Positions 53,849-62,775 are shown, counted from the first letter of the stretch. The stretch: 64,000 bases of DNA from Rhizobium sp. P38BS-XIX (GCF_012641435.1 NZ_JABAIJ010000010.1:1-64000), one strand, 5' to 3'. The notes: generated from the letters alone by a model not told the origin. Made by a program: numbers and translations.

Positions 53849-54313
53849 TTACTGGCATTTCCCGCCGGATTTGAAACTCTTGACGAGCCCGTCGACGATT
53901 TCGCCGTAGTGCTTTTGCTCGGCTTTCGGGTATTCGATCGAGAACATGCCGATTGCGTCGTCGCACAGCACGATATGTCTCACGTAAAGGATGCGATCTT
54001 TCAGGCTGCCCGAAAAGCTTGCCCAGGTTGCAGAATGCTTTTCGTAAGATAGTTTCCAGCCGTCATGCACATAGTAGGTATGGCGGCTATCGCTTTCCTG
54101 TTTGAAATTATCCTGCATGATATAGGCGCCCCAGACTGCCAGCTTGGCCTTGCCGTCGGCGGATTCCAAAGTGATGCCGTCTCCATTGTCAGCTTCCGAA
54201 ACGGTCTTCAGTTCCGATGGAAGGTCGATCTGATAATTGAAGCGGGAGTTGAAATAGGGCTTGCTGTCAGCGGCGAGGGCTGCCGTGGAGAGCAGGCACA
54301 GACAAACTATCAT
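53849..54313 (-). CDS. Small exported protein of unknown function
   Basis: 154 residues from ATG 54313. A signal peptide (MIVCLCLLSTAALAADS) precedes a mature domain with FNSRFNYQIDLPSELKTV, then TLESADGKAKLAVWGAY and a final SIEYPKAEQKHYGEIVDGLV. The pattern resembles small periplasmic proteins that carry a lipid-anchor-free PsbP/DUF-like fold, but no family was firmly recognised. Two late Cys could form a disulfide. A longer frame to 54391 adds 26 residues without a good start site. Confidence 0.75.
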   Translation of the reverse strand: MIVCLCLLSTAALAADSKPYFNSRFNYQIDLPSELKTVSEADNGDGITLESADGKAKLAVWGAYIMQDNFKQESDSRHTYYVHDGWKLSYEKHSATWASFSGSLKDRILYVRHIVLCDDAIGMFSIEYPKAEQKHYGEIVDGLVKSFKSGGKCQ

Positions 54314-54711
54314 GCGCGCGAAAATGATCTTTCTCCTATGTCCTACAAAGCCGCCGACCTCAGGAAAGCCTCCCGTTCGGGCAGCAGCCAAAGGTCATGT
54401 CCGGCGAGCCGAAACATGGTTGCGTGTCGGGCTTTGTCAACCAGCAATATTGATGGAAAATATGGTGGACGGCTCTTAGATTCAGCGAGCGGAAGAGGCT
54501 CGGCCCTGAAAGTAAAGGCTCTGCCTTGCGCGAACAAGGCAGAGCGGGAGCCTTTTGGGCGCCTTGTGCGACACTACAGTTGGGGGCGTAAGTGGCGCAC
54601 GAGCACTTCGTATCACTGCTGCCTGAAACGGAACTGAACGAGATTCAAAAGGGCAATTTGTTTCGGAAATGGCTGAGTGCGCGCTTCGGCGCGCCGTCGA
54701 TCCACAGATGT
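54314..54711 (-). other. 398-bp region without an assured gene
   Basis: A minus-strand frame at 54343-54537 (64 codons, ending HATMFRLAGHDLWLLPEREAFL and more) looks protein-like but is unrecognised, and its beginning overlaps a strong hairpin, so it may be a remnant. A GCGCGC-TTCG-GCGCGC hairpin lies at 54679-54694, 18 bp after the LacI stop, probably shaping the 3' end of that message. Confidence 0.4.
54518..54545 (-). terminator. Strong hairpin, terminator-like
   Basis: GCTCTGCCTTG (54518-54528) and CAAGGCAGAGC (54535-54545) form a perfect 11-bp stem with a 6-nt loop. On the minus strand it is followed by CTTTACTTT, on the plus strand by GGGAGCCTTTT. It may be a backup terminator for the LacI gene or part of a small RNA. 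Confidence 0.5.
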
Positions 54712-55770
54712 TTAGCCCGCGTCCTTAATCCCATCGAGCGGGCCGGGTAATGCCGTTCGTGGCGAGACGAGCTGCGGCGGCAGCAGGTGGATCTGCGGCA
54801 TGGCGTGCGGCTGCTCGATCAGCTCGAAAGCCTTCGTGATCATCCCCTCTACGTCCTGGCGCATCATGAGCACCGGAAAGGGCAGGAAGGATGCAAACGG
54901 ATCATAATCGAAGCAACCGACCACAAGGTCGGAAAATGTTTCCGTCGGATGCGCCGCCATGAAGCGCAGAAGGCCTTCGAAATTGATCGATGAATTGACG
55001 AAAAGCGCGCGGGGCAGGCGGGTGTTCTTCTCGAAGAAATTTTCAAAGGCAATTCGCGCCATATTGGGCGAATATCCCGTCGGCTGTATGGATGCGTCGA
55101 AGTCGCCCCCCAGCAGTTCGCGCTTCATGTCCTTGAAGCCGCGAATGCGTTCGCGGCTGGCGTGGTCGTCCTTTCCGCCGAACAGGAACAGTTCTTGCGG
55201 TTTCAGGGGATCGTCGGCGGAAAACTGGCGGATGATCGCCTCCGTCAGGATCCGGCCGCCCTGATAATTGTCGCTGACGACCGACGCGACCTTGGTTCCC
55301 GGCAGATCTATATTGATATGCTTCAGGCCGGCTGCCTCGCAAACCGCGTGCACGCCGTCGGGGTCTGTTGCGCCGCAGATGAAGAGCTGGTCGATGTTGT
55401 ATGAGACGAGGCTTTCCGCCATCTGGCGCTCTTCTTCGGGATCACGCAGCGAGCTGACGACGATAGGCCATTGGCCTCTCTGGCGCACGTGCGCCTCGAA
55501 GGTCTGCGCCATCGAGGAGAAATAACGGGTGTCGTAGACCGGAAGCATCAGGCCAATGAGACCCGAGCGGGAGCTGCGCAGGCCGCGCGCCTGCTGATTG
55601 GCTGTGTATTGATGCTCCTCGGCAAGACCTCGGATTAGTTCGGCGGTGCTTTCCTTGATGCGACGCTTGCGCCATGTCCCGTTCAGCACGGCGCTGACCG
55701 TCGATGCCGAGCTGCCGGACAGGACCGACAGGTCGTAAATGGTGGCCTTTTTCTTGCTGTCTTTCTTCAT
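54712..55770 (-). CDS. LacI-family transcriptional regulator
   Basis: 352 residues. The DNA-binding head shows IYDLSVLSGSSASTVSAVLNG and the hinge region KESTAELIRGLAEEHQY. The sugar-binding part has SGLIGLMLPVYDTRYFSSM and VVGCFDYDPFASFL. It diverges from the importer operon at 56006, and a near-perfect 20-bp operator lies just after that operon's promoter, so it is the local repressor. Confidence 0.93.
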   Translation of the reverse strand: MKKDSKKKATIYDLSVLSGSSASTVSAVLNGTWRKRRIKESTAELIRGLAEEHQYTANQQARGLRSSRSGLIGLMLPVYDTRYFSSMAQTFEAHVRQRGQWPIVVSSLRDPEEERQMAESLVSYNIDQLFICGATDPDGVHAVCEAAGLKHINIDLPGTKVASVVSDNYQGGRILTEAIIRQFSADDPLKPQELFLFGGKDDHASRERIRGFKDMKRELLGGDFDASIQPTGYSPNMARIAFENFFEKNTRLPRALFVNSSINFEGLLRFMAAHPTETFSDLVVGCFDYDPFASFLPFPVLMMRQDVEGMITKAFELIEQPHAMPQIHLLPPQLVSPRTALPGPLDGIKDAG

Positions 55771-55808
55771 GCGCTTCTCCTCGCATGTTTCTTATCTTCC
55801 GACGCCTC

Positions 55809-55837
55809 TTGACGAAAGAATAATTCGAGTCGATATT
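55809..55837 (+). promoter_or_regulatory. Probable promoter of the ribose/AI-2-type importer operon
   Basis: -35 TTGACG (55809-55814), 17-bp spacer, -10 GATATT (55832-55837). The LacI-type operator starts 3 bp later, which is the usual arrangement for repression. Confidence 0.6.
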
Positions 55838-55839
55838 AT

Positions 55840-55880
55840 TTGCACCATCGATTGTGCAACTTAGAAATATCGATTGTGCA
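55840..55880. promoter_or_regulatory. LacI-type operator with a second half-site
   Basis: TTGCACCATCGATTGTGCAA (55840-55859) is a 20-bp palindrome with one mismatched pair around a central CG. The right half ATCGATTGTGCA is repeated at 55869-55880, 22 bp (two helical turns) further on. The layout suits a LacI-family dimer plus a weaker second contact. Confidence 0.8.
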
Positions 55881-56005
55881 GGTTGATGGGGCCGTTTGAG
55901 GAGACGGCCGCCGAAGGGAAGCGGGCATCATACGCTACCCATGCTCTGGAGGAGGACGTCAACAAGACGTCGGGCGTTCCCGATCGGGGACCAGTGGAGG
56001 ACATC

Positions 56006-56995
56006 ATGAGGAAATTTATTGTAGCTGCGCTTGCGGCTTCGCTTTCGCTTGCCACCGCTTCGCCTATCTTCGCGCAGGAGACCGGCAAGGTCGGCGTCGT
56101 CGTCAAGATCGGCGGCATTCCGTGGTTCAACGCAATGGAAGCCGGCATCAAGGAGCAGGGCAAGAAACTCGGCGTCGATGCGTCTATGATCGGCCCGACG
56201 AGCGCCGACCCGGCGCTGCAGGTGCGCGCCATCGAGGATCTGATTGCTCAGGGCGTGAAGGTGATCGGCGTCGTCCCGAATGACGCCAAGGTGCTGGAAC
56301 CGGTTCTAAGCAAGGCCAGGGAAAAAGGCATTATCGTCATCACCCATGAATCGCCCAGCCAGAAAGGCGCCGATTGGGATTTCGAACTCGCATCCTCGAA
56401 GGGATTTGGCGAGGCCTACGGTAAATTGCTGGCCGAAAAGATGGGCGGCAAGGGCGAATATGCCGTGTTTGTCGGCTCGCTGACCGTGCCTCTCCACAAT
56501 GCCTGGGCGGATGCTGCCATTGCCTATCTGAAGAAGAACTATCCGGATATGAAGCTGGTCGGCGACCGTTACGGCGTTGCCGAGGATGTCGACAAGAGCC
56601 GCAGCACGGCATTGGACCTGATATCAGCCCATCCGAACCTCACAGGCTTCCTCGCGTTCGGCAGCCAGGGACCGATTGGCGCGGGACGTGCCGTCGAAGA
56701 GCGTCGCAAGATCGGCAAGATCTTCGTGCTCGGCCCGTTCTCTCCCGGCCAGGGGCAGAAACTGTTGAAATCCGACGCGATCTCCGGCGGCTTCATGTGG
56801 AATCCGAAGCAGGCTGGCGAAGTCTTCGTGACGCTCGCTCAGAAGCTAATGAAGGGCGAAAAGATCAAGGACGGTGAAACGATCGAAGGTCTCGGTGTCG
56901 TCCATCCGGACTACGAAAACCACAATATCATCGTCGATCAACTCGTGCAGATCAACAAGGATACGGTTGCCGATTTGGCGGCCATGGGCCTTTAA
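56006..56995 (+). CDS. Sugar ABC transporter substrate-binding protein (ribose/rhamnose/LsrB-like)
   Basis: 329 residues from ATG 56006, preceded by GGAGG. A signal peptide (MRKFIVAALAASLSLATAS, cleavage near FAQE) leads into KVGVVVKIGGIPWFNAMEAG, typical of periplasmic-binding-protein type 1 sugar receptors, and IGPTSADPALQVRAIEDLIAQ. The nearest groups bind rhamnose or autoinducer-2. The LacI repressor and the ketose epimerase in the unit favour a sugar ligand. Confidence 0.92.
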   Translation: MRKFIVAALAASLSLATASPIFAQETGKVGVVVKIGGIPWFNAMEAGIKEQGKKLGVDASMIGPTSADPALQVRAIEDLIAQGVKVIGVVPNDAKVLEPVLSKAREKGIIVITHESPSQKGADWDFELASSKGFGEAYGKLLAEKMGGKGEYAVFVGSLTVPLHNAWADAAIAYLKKNYPDMKLVGDRYGVAEDVDKSRSTALDLISAHPNLTGFLAFGSQGPIGAGRAVEERRKIGKIFVLGPFSPGQGQKLLKSDAISGGFMWNPKQAGEVFVTLAQKLMKGEKIKDGETIEGLGVVHPDYENHNIIVDQLVQINKDTVADLAAMGL

Positions 56996-57018
56996 GGCTC
57001 AAGCGTTTCCTCCCGGCA

Positions 57019-57046
57019 GGCTGGGCTGGCTACGGCCGGCCCGGCT
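57019..57046 (+). repeat. Intercistronic hairpin after the binding-protein gene
   Basis: GGCTGGGCTGGC (57019-57030) pairs with GCCGGCCCGGCT (57035-57046) over 12 positions, three of them G-T wobbles, with a 4-nt loop. It lies in the 87-bp gap before the ATPase gene. Confidence 0.65.
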
Positions 57047-57082
57047 CGTCCGTGACCAAATGAACCTGGCGGGAATACGCGC

Positions 57083-58597
57083 ATGTCTCAGGCTGAAATC
57101 GCAAGCGACGGCACCAGACCGCTGCTCTCCTTGCGAGACATAAACATCACGTTCGGCGGCGTGAGGGCACTCAAGGACGTTTCCTTCGAGGTGCGCCCGG
57201 GCGAAGTTCACTGCCTTGCCGGCGAAAACGGCTCCGGAAAAAGCACGCTGATCAAGATCATCACAGGTGTCTATCGCCCGGCACCGGGGGCACAGATCGA
57301 ATATGACGGCGAGACATACTCCCACATGTCGCCCGTCACGGCGCAGCAGAAGGGTATCCAGGTCATATGGCAGGATCTGGCTCTCTTTCCCGAGATGAGC
57401 GTAGCGGAAAATATCGCCTTTCAGACCGTGCTCGGCCGTTGGCCGCGCCTCGTCAATTACAGGAAAATCAGGAGTCTTGCGATCAACGCCTTGAAGAGGC
57501 TGGGCGTGGCCTTCGATGTCGATCTGCCACTCAAGGAGTTTGCGATCGCTCAGCGGCAGATCGTGGCGATCGCTCGCGCACTCGTCGGAGAAGCGAAGAT
57601 TGTTTTCATGGACGAACCCACCGCTTCGCTGACGCAATCCGAAACCGATCACTTGCTCGATATCGTTCGCACTCTGTCCGCCGAGGGTGTGGCCGTCGTC
57701 TTCGTCAGTCACAGGCTTGCGGAAGTGCTCGAGATCTCAAGCCGATTGACCGTGCTGCGCGATGGCGCGATGGTCGGTGTTTACCCGACAAGCGGCATGA
57801 CCCAATCCCGCATCACCGAGTTGATGACCGGCAAGAATTTCGACAATCACGTCCGGGCCGCGCCCAAGGACGATCAGCCGGTCGTTCTCGACGTGCGGTC
57901 GCTGACCCGACACGGCCAGTTTGCGGATATCTCGCTCACCGTCAAAAGAGGTGAGACGCTTGGCATTACCGGCCTTCTGGGCGCCGGAAGAACCGAACTT
58001 GCGCTTGCCCTCTTCGGCATGACGCGCCCGCATGCAGGCACGATCACCCTCGATGGCAAGCAGGTCGAATTCTCCTCCAATCGCGATGCGATCAAGGCGG
58101 GCGTCGCCTATCTTTCCGAAGATCGTCTGTCGCTCGGCCTTATCCAGCCGCAATCGATCGCCGACAATCTGGTGATCGCTTCGTTACCGAAGATCCAGGC
58201 TGGCGGCTTCCTGTCCGACGAGAAGAAAGAGACGCTGGTTGCCGGCTGGATCCGGGAACTGGGCGTCAAGATCGGGCAGCAGCAGGATGCCGTTTCGACA
58301 CTCTCCGGCGGCAATCAGCAGCGTATCGCCATCGCAAAATGGCTGGCGACCAGCCCGAAACTTCTGATCCTGGATGCGCCGACGGTCGGCGTCGATGTCG
58401 GCGCGCGCGCCGGCATCTTCGATATCGTCGCCAAGCTGGCGGCAACGGGTCTGGCGATCATCCTGATTTCCGATGAGGTGCCGGAGGTCTATTTCAATGC
58501 CGACAGGGTACTGCACATGAAACAGGGCAGGATCGTCGGAGCCTTCGATCCCCGTCAAAATTCCCTCCAGGATATCGAGGCGGCTGTTTATGCGTAG
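57083..58597 (+). CDS. Sugar ABC transporter ATP-binding protein, tandem domains (RbsA type)
   Basis: 504 residues with two ATP-binding domains. The first has Walker A GENGSGKSTLIKIITGVY and Walker B IVFMDEPTASL; its signature region reads LKEFAIAQRQIVAIARAL, lacking the classic LSGGQ, as is common in this group. The second starts with GLLGAGRTELALALFG as a degenerate Walker A and has LSGGNQQRIAIAKWL and LILDAPTVGVD. It overlaps the next gene by 8 bp. Confidence 0.95.
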   Translation: MSQAEIASDGTRPLLSLRDINITFGGVRALKDVSFEVRPGEVHCLAGENGSGKSTLIKIITGVYRPAPGAQIEYDGETYSHMSPVTAQQKGIQVIWQDLALFPEMSVAENIAFQTVLGRWPRLVNYRKIRSLAINALKRLGVAFDVDLPLKEFAIAQRQIVAIARALVGEAKIVFMDEPTASLTQSETDHLLDIVRTLSAEGVAVVFVSHRLAEVLEISSRLTVLRDGAMVGVYPTSGMTQSRITELMTGKNFDNHVRAAPKDDQPVVLDVRSLTRHGQFADISLTVKRGETLGITGLLGAGRTELALALFGMTRPHAGTITLDGKQVEFSSNRDAIKAGVAYLSEDRLSLGLIQPQSIADNLVIASLPKIQAGGFLSDEKKETLVAGWIRELGVKIGQQQDAVSTLSGGNQQRIAIAKWLATSPKLLILDAPTVGVDVGARAGIFDIVAKLAATGLAIILISDEVPEVYFNADRVLHMKQGRIVGAFDPRQNSLQDIEAAVYA

Positions 58598-59591
58598 CTT
58601 CATCCGAACCCACGCGACCGAAAGCTCGCTTCTGGGCGTCATCGCTTTCATCTGCATTTTCCTGTCATTTGCGACGGACAATTTCTTCTCGCTCGAAAAC
58701 ACCTTCGATCTGCTGAATACGAGTGCGGTCAACATCATCTTCGCCGTCGGTCTGCTGGTCGTGCTGATTGCCGGCGGCATCGACATCTCCTTTGCGGTTG
58801 CCGCGTCCGTCGTTCAGTATCTCGCCGCGCTTGCGCTGGGGGCGATCGGCGGAGGCAGCTGGATGTCAGGGCTGCTCATTGCGGGATCGCTCGGCATCCT
58901 GCTCGGCTGCCTCAACGCCTTTCTGATCCACCAATTCCGCATCATCTCGATCGTGGCGACCATCGCGACGTTCAACATTTTCTTCGGGCTTTTGATGTTC
59001 TTCACCAAGGGCGTGTCGATCTACGATCTGCCAGATTGGCTGACGACGAAGGTCGTGCTGTTCGAGCACGAGATGCCTGATGGAAACTGGATCGAGATCA
59101 CGCTGCCGGTTCTCGTCATGGTGCTGTGCGTCATCGCGACCTGGGTGCTCGTCAGCCGCACGACGATCGGCCGTCAGCTCTATGCCTTCGGCGACAATCC
59201 GGAAGGAGCCCGGCGCTTCGGCATCAATATCGCCGCCATGCAGTTCATTGCATTTGGCTGGCTGGGACTGATGGCCGGCATCGGTGGATTGGTCCAGGCG
59301 CATTACGCCCAGGAGGTGGTGCCCAACGCCCTTTATGGCCGCGAACTCGATGTGCTGGCAGCCGTCGTGTTGGGCGGCGCGAGACTTGGCGGCGGAAAGG
59401 GCACAGTGCTCGGCTGCGTACTCGGCGTCATGCTGATCTCTATCACGCAAAACGGCTTGAACCTCATGGGCATTTCACCCTTTGCCTTCAAGATGATCAT
59501 CGGCGCCATCATTCTCATCGCCATCACCCTTTCCAACACGCGCATCGACCGACTGATGCCCTTTCTCGGCGCGAGGGATAAGAGGCCATGA
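58590..59591 (+). CDS. Sugar ABC transporter permease (RbsC type), first of two
   Basis: 333 residues, about nine transmembrane helices. Landmarks are IIFAVGLLVVLIAGGIDISF, YAFGDNPEGARRFGINI and ALYGRELDVLAAVVLGGARL. It overlaps the second permease gene by 4 bp. The heterodimeric permease resembles the LsrC/LsrD arrangement. Confidence 0.95.
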   Translation: MRSFIRTHATESSLLGVIAFICIFLSFATDNFFSLENTFDLLNTSAVNIIFAVGLLVVLIAGGIDISFAVAASVVQYLAALALGAIGGGSWMSGLLIAGSLGILLGCLNAFLIHQFRIISIVATIATFNIFFGLLMFFTKGVSIYDLPDWLTTKVVLFEHEMPDGNWIEITLPVLVMVLCVIATWVLVSRTTIGRQLYAFGDNPEGARRFGINIAAMQFIAFGWLGLMAGIGGLVQAHYAQEVVPNALYGRELDVLAAVVLGGARLGGGKGTVLGCVLGVMLISITQNGLNLMGISPFAFKMIIGAIILIAITLSNTRIDRLMPFLGARDKRP

Positions 59592-60583
59592 GCACGATTG
59601 TCGAAAGCTTCAAGAAGCGCTTCGGCGCCGAAATGGCGGGGCCGCTTGTATCTTTGATCGCGGTCGTGATCTTCTTCTCGATCGCCTCGCCGCAATTTCT
59701 GAGCCAGGCAACGTTCGGATCGGTTGCCTTCCAGCTTCCCGAGCTTGGGTTGCTGACGCTTGCCATGCTCCTTCCCATTCTGACGGGAGGGCTCAATCTT
59801 GCGATTACCTTTACGGCGAATATCGCCGGGCTGACCGTTGCCTGGGTCCTTCAGGCGAACGGCGGCATCGACGCAACGCCCGCCGCCTTCGCGCTGGGAT
59901 GTGTCTGTGCGGTTGCAGTCGGCGCGGCGGCAGGGGTTATCATGGGTCTGGTCGTTGCCTATACCCGCGCCCATCCCATTCTCGTTTCGCTCTCCATGAT
60001 GATTTTCGTACGCGGGCTTGGCGAATTCCTGACGCGGGGAGGCGATGTCTCCGGGTTTCCGGACTTCGTCCAGCCATTGGGACACGGGTCCGTGCTCGGC
60101 ATCCCCGTGCCGCTGATTGTTCTCATCGTCTGTGTCGGATTGTGGCATGTGCTGCTGACGCGAACGAAGCTCGGCTTCAACACCTACATGATCGGCTCCA
60201 ACATCGAGGCGACGCGATATTCGGGGATCAGCACCCGTCGTGTCGTCGTGCTCGTCTATACGCTGTCAGGCGCCATGTGCGCCGTCGCCGGCATCATCAT
60301 GCTGGCGCGCTTCAATTCGGTGCGTGTTGGTCACGGCGAATCCTACCTGTTGATCACGGTTCTCGCGTGCTTCCTCGGCGGCATTAATCCATTTGGCGGC
60401 TTTGGCCGGGTGTTGCCGGTTTTTCTGGCTCTCGTCGTCCTGCAGCTGCTGTCTTCCGGGCTGAACCTGCTGGGAGCCAACCAGCATCTGGCAACCGCCG
60501 TCTGGGGCCTGCTTCTCGTCGGCGTGATGATCCTGCGTTGGGTCGCGTCTCATCTCAAATTCCTCAATAGTCGAAAAGGATAG
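59588..60583 (+). CDS. Sugar ABC transporter permease (RbsC type), second of two
   Basis: 331 residues, about nine transmembrane helices. Landmarks are MLLPILTGGLNLAITFTANI, YMIGSNIEATRYSGISTRRV and LLITVLACFLGGINPFGG. It forms the channel with the preceding permease and is 5 bp from the epimerase gene. Confidence 0.95.
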   Translation: MSTIVESFKKRFGAEMAGPLVSLIAVVIFFSIASPQFLSQATFGSVAFQLPELGLLTLAMLLPILTGGLNLAITFTANIAGLTVAWVLQANGGIDATPAAFALGCVCAVAVGAAAGVIMGLVVAYTRAHPILVSLSMMIFVRGLGEFLTRGGDVSGFPDFVQPLGHGSVLGIPVPLIVLIVCVGLWHVLLTRTKLGFNTYMIGSNIEATRYSGISTRRVVVLVYTLSGAMCAVAGIIMLARFNSVRVGHGESYLLITVLACFLGGINPFGGFGRVLPVFLALVVLQLLSSGLNLLGANQHLATAVWGLLLVGVMILRWVASHLKFLNSRKG

Positions 60584-60588
60584 ATCCT

Positions 60589-61437
60589 ATGGAAGGTTTT
60601 GGCGTTCACACGAGCATGTGGACCATGAATTGGGATCGGGCCGGCGCTGAGCGAGCGGTCGCCGCCGCCGTCAAATACGAGGTGGATTTCATCGAGATTC
60701 CGATGCTGAACCCGCCGGCGGTCGACACCGCACACACGAAGGCGCTTCTGGAAAAGCATCGACTGCGTGCGGTGTGCTCGCTCGGCCTTCCGGAAAGCGC
60801 CTGGGCGTCGGTGCGTCCGGACGCCGCCATCGAGCACCTGACGGTGGCGATCGACAAGACGGCCGATCTCGGCGGCGAGGCATTGTCCGGTGTCATCTAT
60901 GGCGGCATCGGCGAAAGAACCGGCGTTCCACCGACGCAGGCTGAATATGATAATATCACCCGCGTGATGGCGGCGGCGGCAAGACACGCCAAGAGCCGCG
61001 GCATCGAACTGGGGGTCGAAGCGGTGAACCGGTACGAGAACCATTTGATCAACACCGGATGGCAGGCCGTCGAACTGATCGAGCGTGTCGGCGCGGAAAA
61101 TGTCTTTGTCCATCTCGACACCTATCACATGAACATCGAGGAAAAGGGCGCGGCCAACGGCATTCTGGCTGCCCGCGATCATCTGAAGTACATCCATCTT
61201 TCGGAAAGCGACCGCGGGACGCCCGGCTATGGCACCTGCGATTGGGATGAAATCTTCGCCACCCTGGCGGCGATCGGCTTCAAGGGCGGTCTTGCCATGG
61301 AGAGCTTCATCAACATGCCGCCCGAGCTTGCATACGGTCTTTCGGTCTGGCGACCCGTCGCAAAGGACGAGGCCGAAGTCATGGGCAATGGCCTACCGTT
61401 TTTGCGAAACAAGGCAGGACAGTACGGCCTGATCTAA
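60589..61437 (+). CDS. Ketose 3-epimerase (D-tagatose/D-allulose 3-epimerase-like)
   Basis: 282 residues, a TIM barrel of the sugar phosphate isomerase/epimerase class. The metal-binding set typical of D-tagatose/D-psicose 3-epimerases is present: E144 in GVEAVNRYENHLINT, D177 in HLDTYHMNIEEKG, H203 in KYIHLSESDRG and E238 in LAMESFINM. It would invert the C3 of a free ketose brought in by the upstream transporter. No kinase is encoded here, so the product must be used elsewhere. Last gene of the operon. Confidence 0.88.
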   Translation: MEGFGVHTSMWTMNWDRAGAERAVAAAVKYEVDFIEIPMLNPPAVDTAHTKALLEKHRLRAVCSLGLPESAWASVRPDAAIEHLTVAIDKTADLGGEALSGVIYGGIGERTGVPPTQAEYDNITRVMAAAARHAKSRGIELGVEAVNRYENHLINTGWQAVELIERVGAENVFVHLDTYHMNIEEKGAANGILAARDHLKYIHLSESDRGTPGYGTCDWDEIFATLAAIGFKGGLAMESFINMPPELAYGLSVWRPVAKDEAEVMGNGLPFLRNKAGQYGLI

Positions 61438-61794
61438 GCTCGCACTGACGATTCCGTATCGGGATGCCGTCGAAAAGGGCGGCCTCTGGCGCTATGACCT
61501 ATTACACGCACGCGATCACATCAGCGTTCGCGTGCTTCTTCGTGTGAATTGTGTCGCTCCTCCATCAGCGAAGGCGGATCGCAGCCGCAGCGAAGCGGTC
61601 TTCGGGCAACTTCACAATTTCTGTTGCTTGTTTAATTTAGCATCCGCTTTCATTTCCTGGTTTGTAGGCCCTTACGCTATCCGCGCCTTGGAAGGGCGCT
61701 TAGTTGCCTAAAATCCTAGATAAATTCGTAAGGGACCAATAAGACGAGAACGGCATTTTCCGCTTCCGCGAAGGTAGACACGGAGGAATTTTGA
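61438..61794 (+). other. 357-bp region without a gene: terminator and leader of the diguanylate cyclase gene
   Basis: Its left part holds a terminator-like hairpin (61508-61535). The right part is AT-richer (around 61620-61660 and 61710-61745), where a promoter for the next gene could lie. A strong ribosome site GGAGGA precedes ATG 61795. No small frame looked coding. Confidence 0.5.
61508..61540 (+). terminator. Probable terminator of the importer-epimerase operon
   Basis: GCACGCGA (61508-61515) and TCGCGTGC (61528-61535) form a perfect 8-bp stem with a 12-nt loop, followed by TTCTT. It is 70 bp after the epimerase stop. Confidence 0.6.
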
Positions 61795-62730
61795 ATGCGC
61801 CTGTCCAGATTTAAAGTGATGCTGAATTCTTCGCTGACCGCCAAGATTTTTTCCATCTGCTTTCTGTCTGTCCATGTGCCGCTCCTGGCACTTGTCGTTT
61901 ATCTTTTCATGGGTCTGCAGGCTGACGCGACGCTGGTTTTTCTGATCGTCCTGGGCGCAACTCTCGTGGGAACGGCCTTTTGTCTTGCATCGATGTGGAT
62001 GCTCATCAGCCCGTTGCGCGAAGTGGCGGGCATCGTCGAAACCTATCGGTCAACCGGGACGGTCACGACCGCTTATAGCAAACGCCGCGATGAAGTCGGT
62101 ATCGTCACGAACGGTGTGTCGCAGCTTGTCAGCGAGCTCAACTCGACGCTGCTGCAGCTTCGCCGTCAGAGCAATACCGACGTGCTCACGGGGCTCGGCA
62201 ATCGCCGTTGGCTGAATGAAATCGCCGGTTTGGAACTCAATCGTGCTGCTCGTGAGCAAAGAGCGATCTCGGTCATCGTTTTTGACCTCGATCATTTCAA
62301 AGGGATCAACGACAAATTCGGCCATGATGTCGGCGACCAGGTGCTGATGGCAACCGGCGCCACCATCCAGCACTGCCTGCGCCCCTATGATATTGCCGCG
62401 CGGATCGGCGGTGAGGAGTTCTGCCTCGTTCTGCCGGGTACCGATATCGACGCCGCACGATCCATCGCCGATCGTTTAAGGACGCAGCTCGAATCGAAAG
62501 CCATCGGGCCCCTGCCGAGGGGGCGTGTGACTGCGAGCTTTGGCGTCTATCGCGGAGATCCCACTCGCGAGACATTGAAAGCGATGCTGACTGTGGCCGA
62601 CCGCAAACTTTACGATGCCAAACATGCCGGGAGAAATGCCGTCCACTCCGAGGTTGCCTATTCCATCCGCAATGCATCGGTCACCCCGCAGAAGCGTGGC
62701 AAAAGGCGCTTTAACCTGTCACACGAATAG
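61795..62730 (+). CDS. Membrane-bound diguanylate cyclase (GGDEF domain)
   Basis: 311 residues. Two transmembrane helices (about 15-43 and 48-70) lead to a HAMP-like linker and a GGDEF domain starting at NTDVLTGLGNRRWLNE. The active site is G205-G206-E207-E208-F209, an active variant, and the inhibitory I-site R196-P-Y-D199 lies exactly five residues before it. It makes cyclic di-GMP and is probably feedback inhibited. There is almost no periplasmic part, so any signal is sensed in the membrane. Confidence 0.93.
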   Translation: MRLSRFKVMLNSSLTAKIFSICFLSVHVPLLALVVYLFMGLQADATLVFLIVLGATLVGTAFCLASMWMLISPLREVAGIVETYRSTGTVTTAYSKRRDEVGIVTNGVSQLVSELNSTLLQLRRQSNTDVLTGLGNRRWLNEIAGLELNRAAREQRAISVIVFDLDHFKGINDKFGHDVGDQVLMATGATIQHCLRPYDIAARIGGEEFCLVLPGTDIDAARSIADRLRTQLESKAIGPLPRGRVTASFGVYRGDPTRETLKAMLTVADRKLYDAKHAGRNAVHSEVAYSIRNASVTPQKRGKRRFNLSHE

Positions 62731-62739
62731 GCCTGCCAA

Positions 62740-62769
62740 TAAGAAGGCCGATCCTCACAGGTCTTCTTA
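62740..62769. terminator. Bidirectional terminator-like hairpin
   Basis: TAAGAAGGCC (62740-62749) and GGTCTTCTTA (62760-62769) pair over 10 bp with one G-T wobble and a 10-nt loop, between the convergent diguanylate cyclase and hypothetical genes. Confidence 0.65.
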
Positions 62770-62775
62770 CCTCTC

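Noticed and set aside
56006..61437. An autoinducer-2 (Lsr) uptake and processing system
   Set aside because: Receptor and two-permease layout fit, but no AI-2 kinase or LsrF/LsrG enzyme is present and the unit ends with a ketose epimerase, so a sugar role is favoured.
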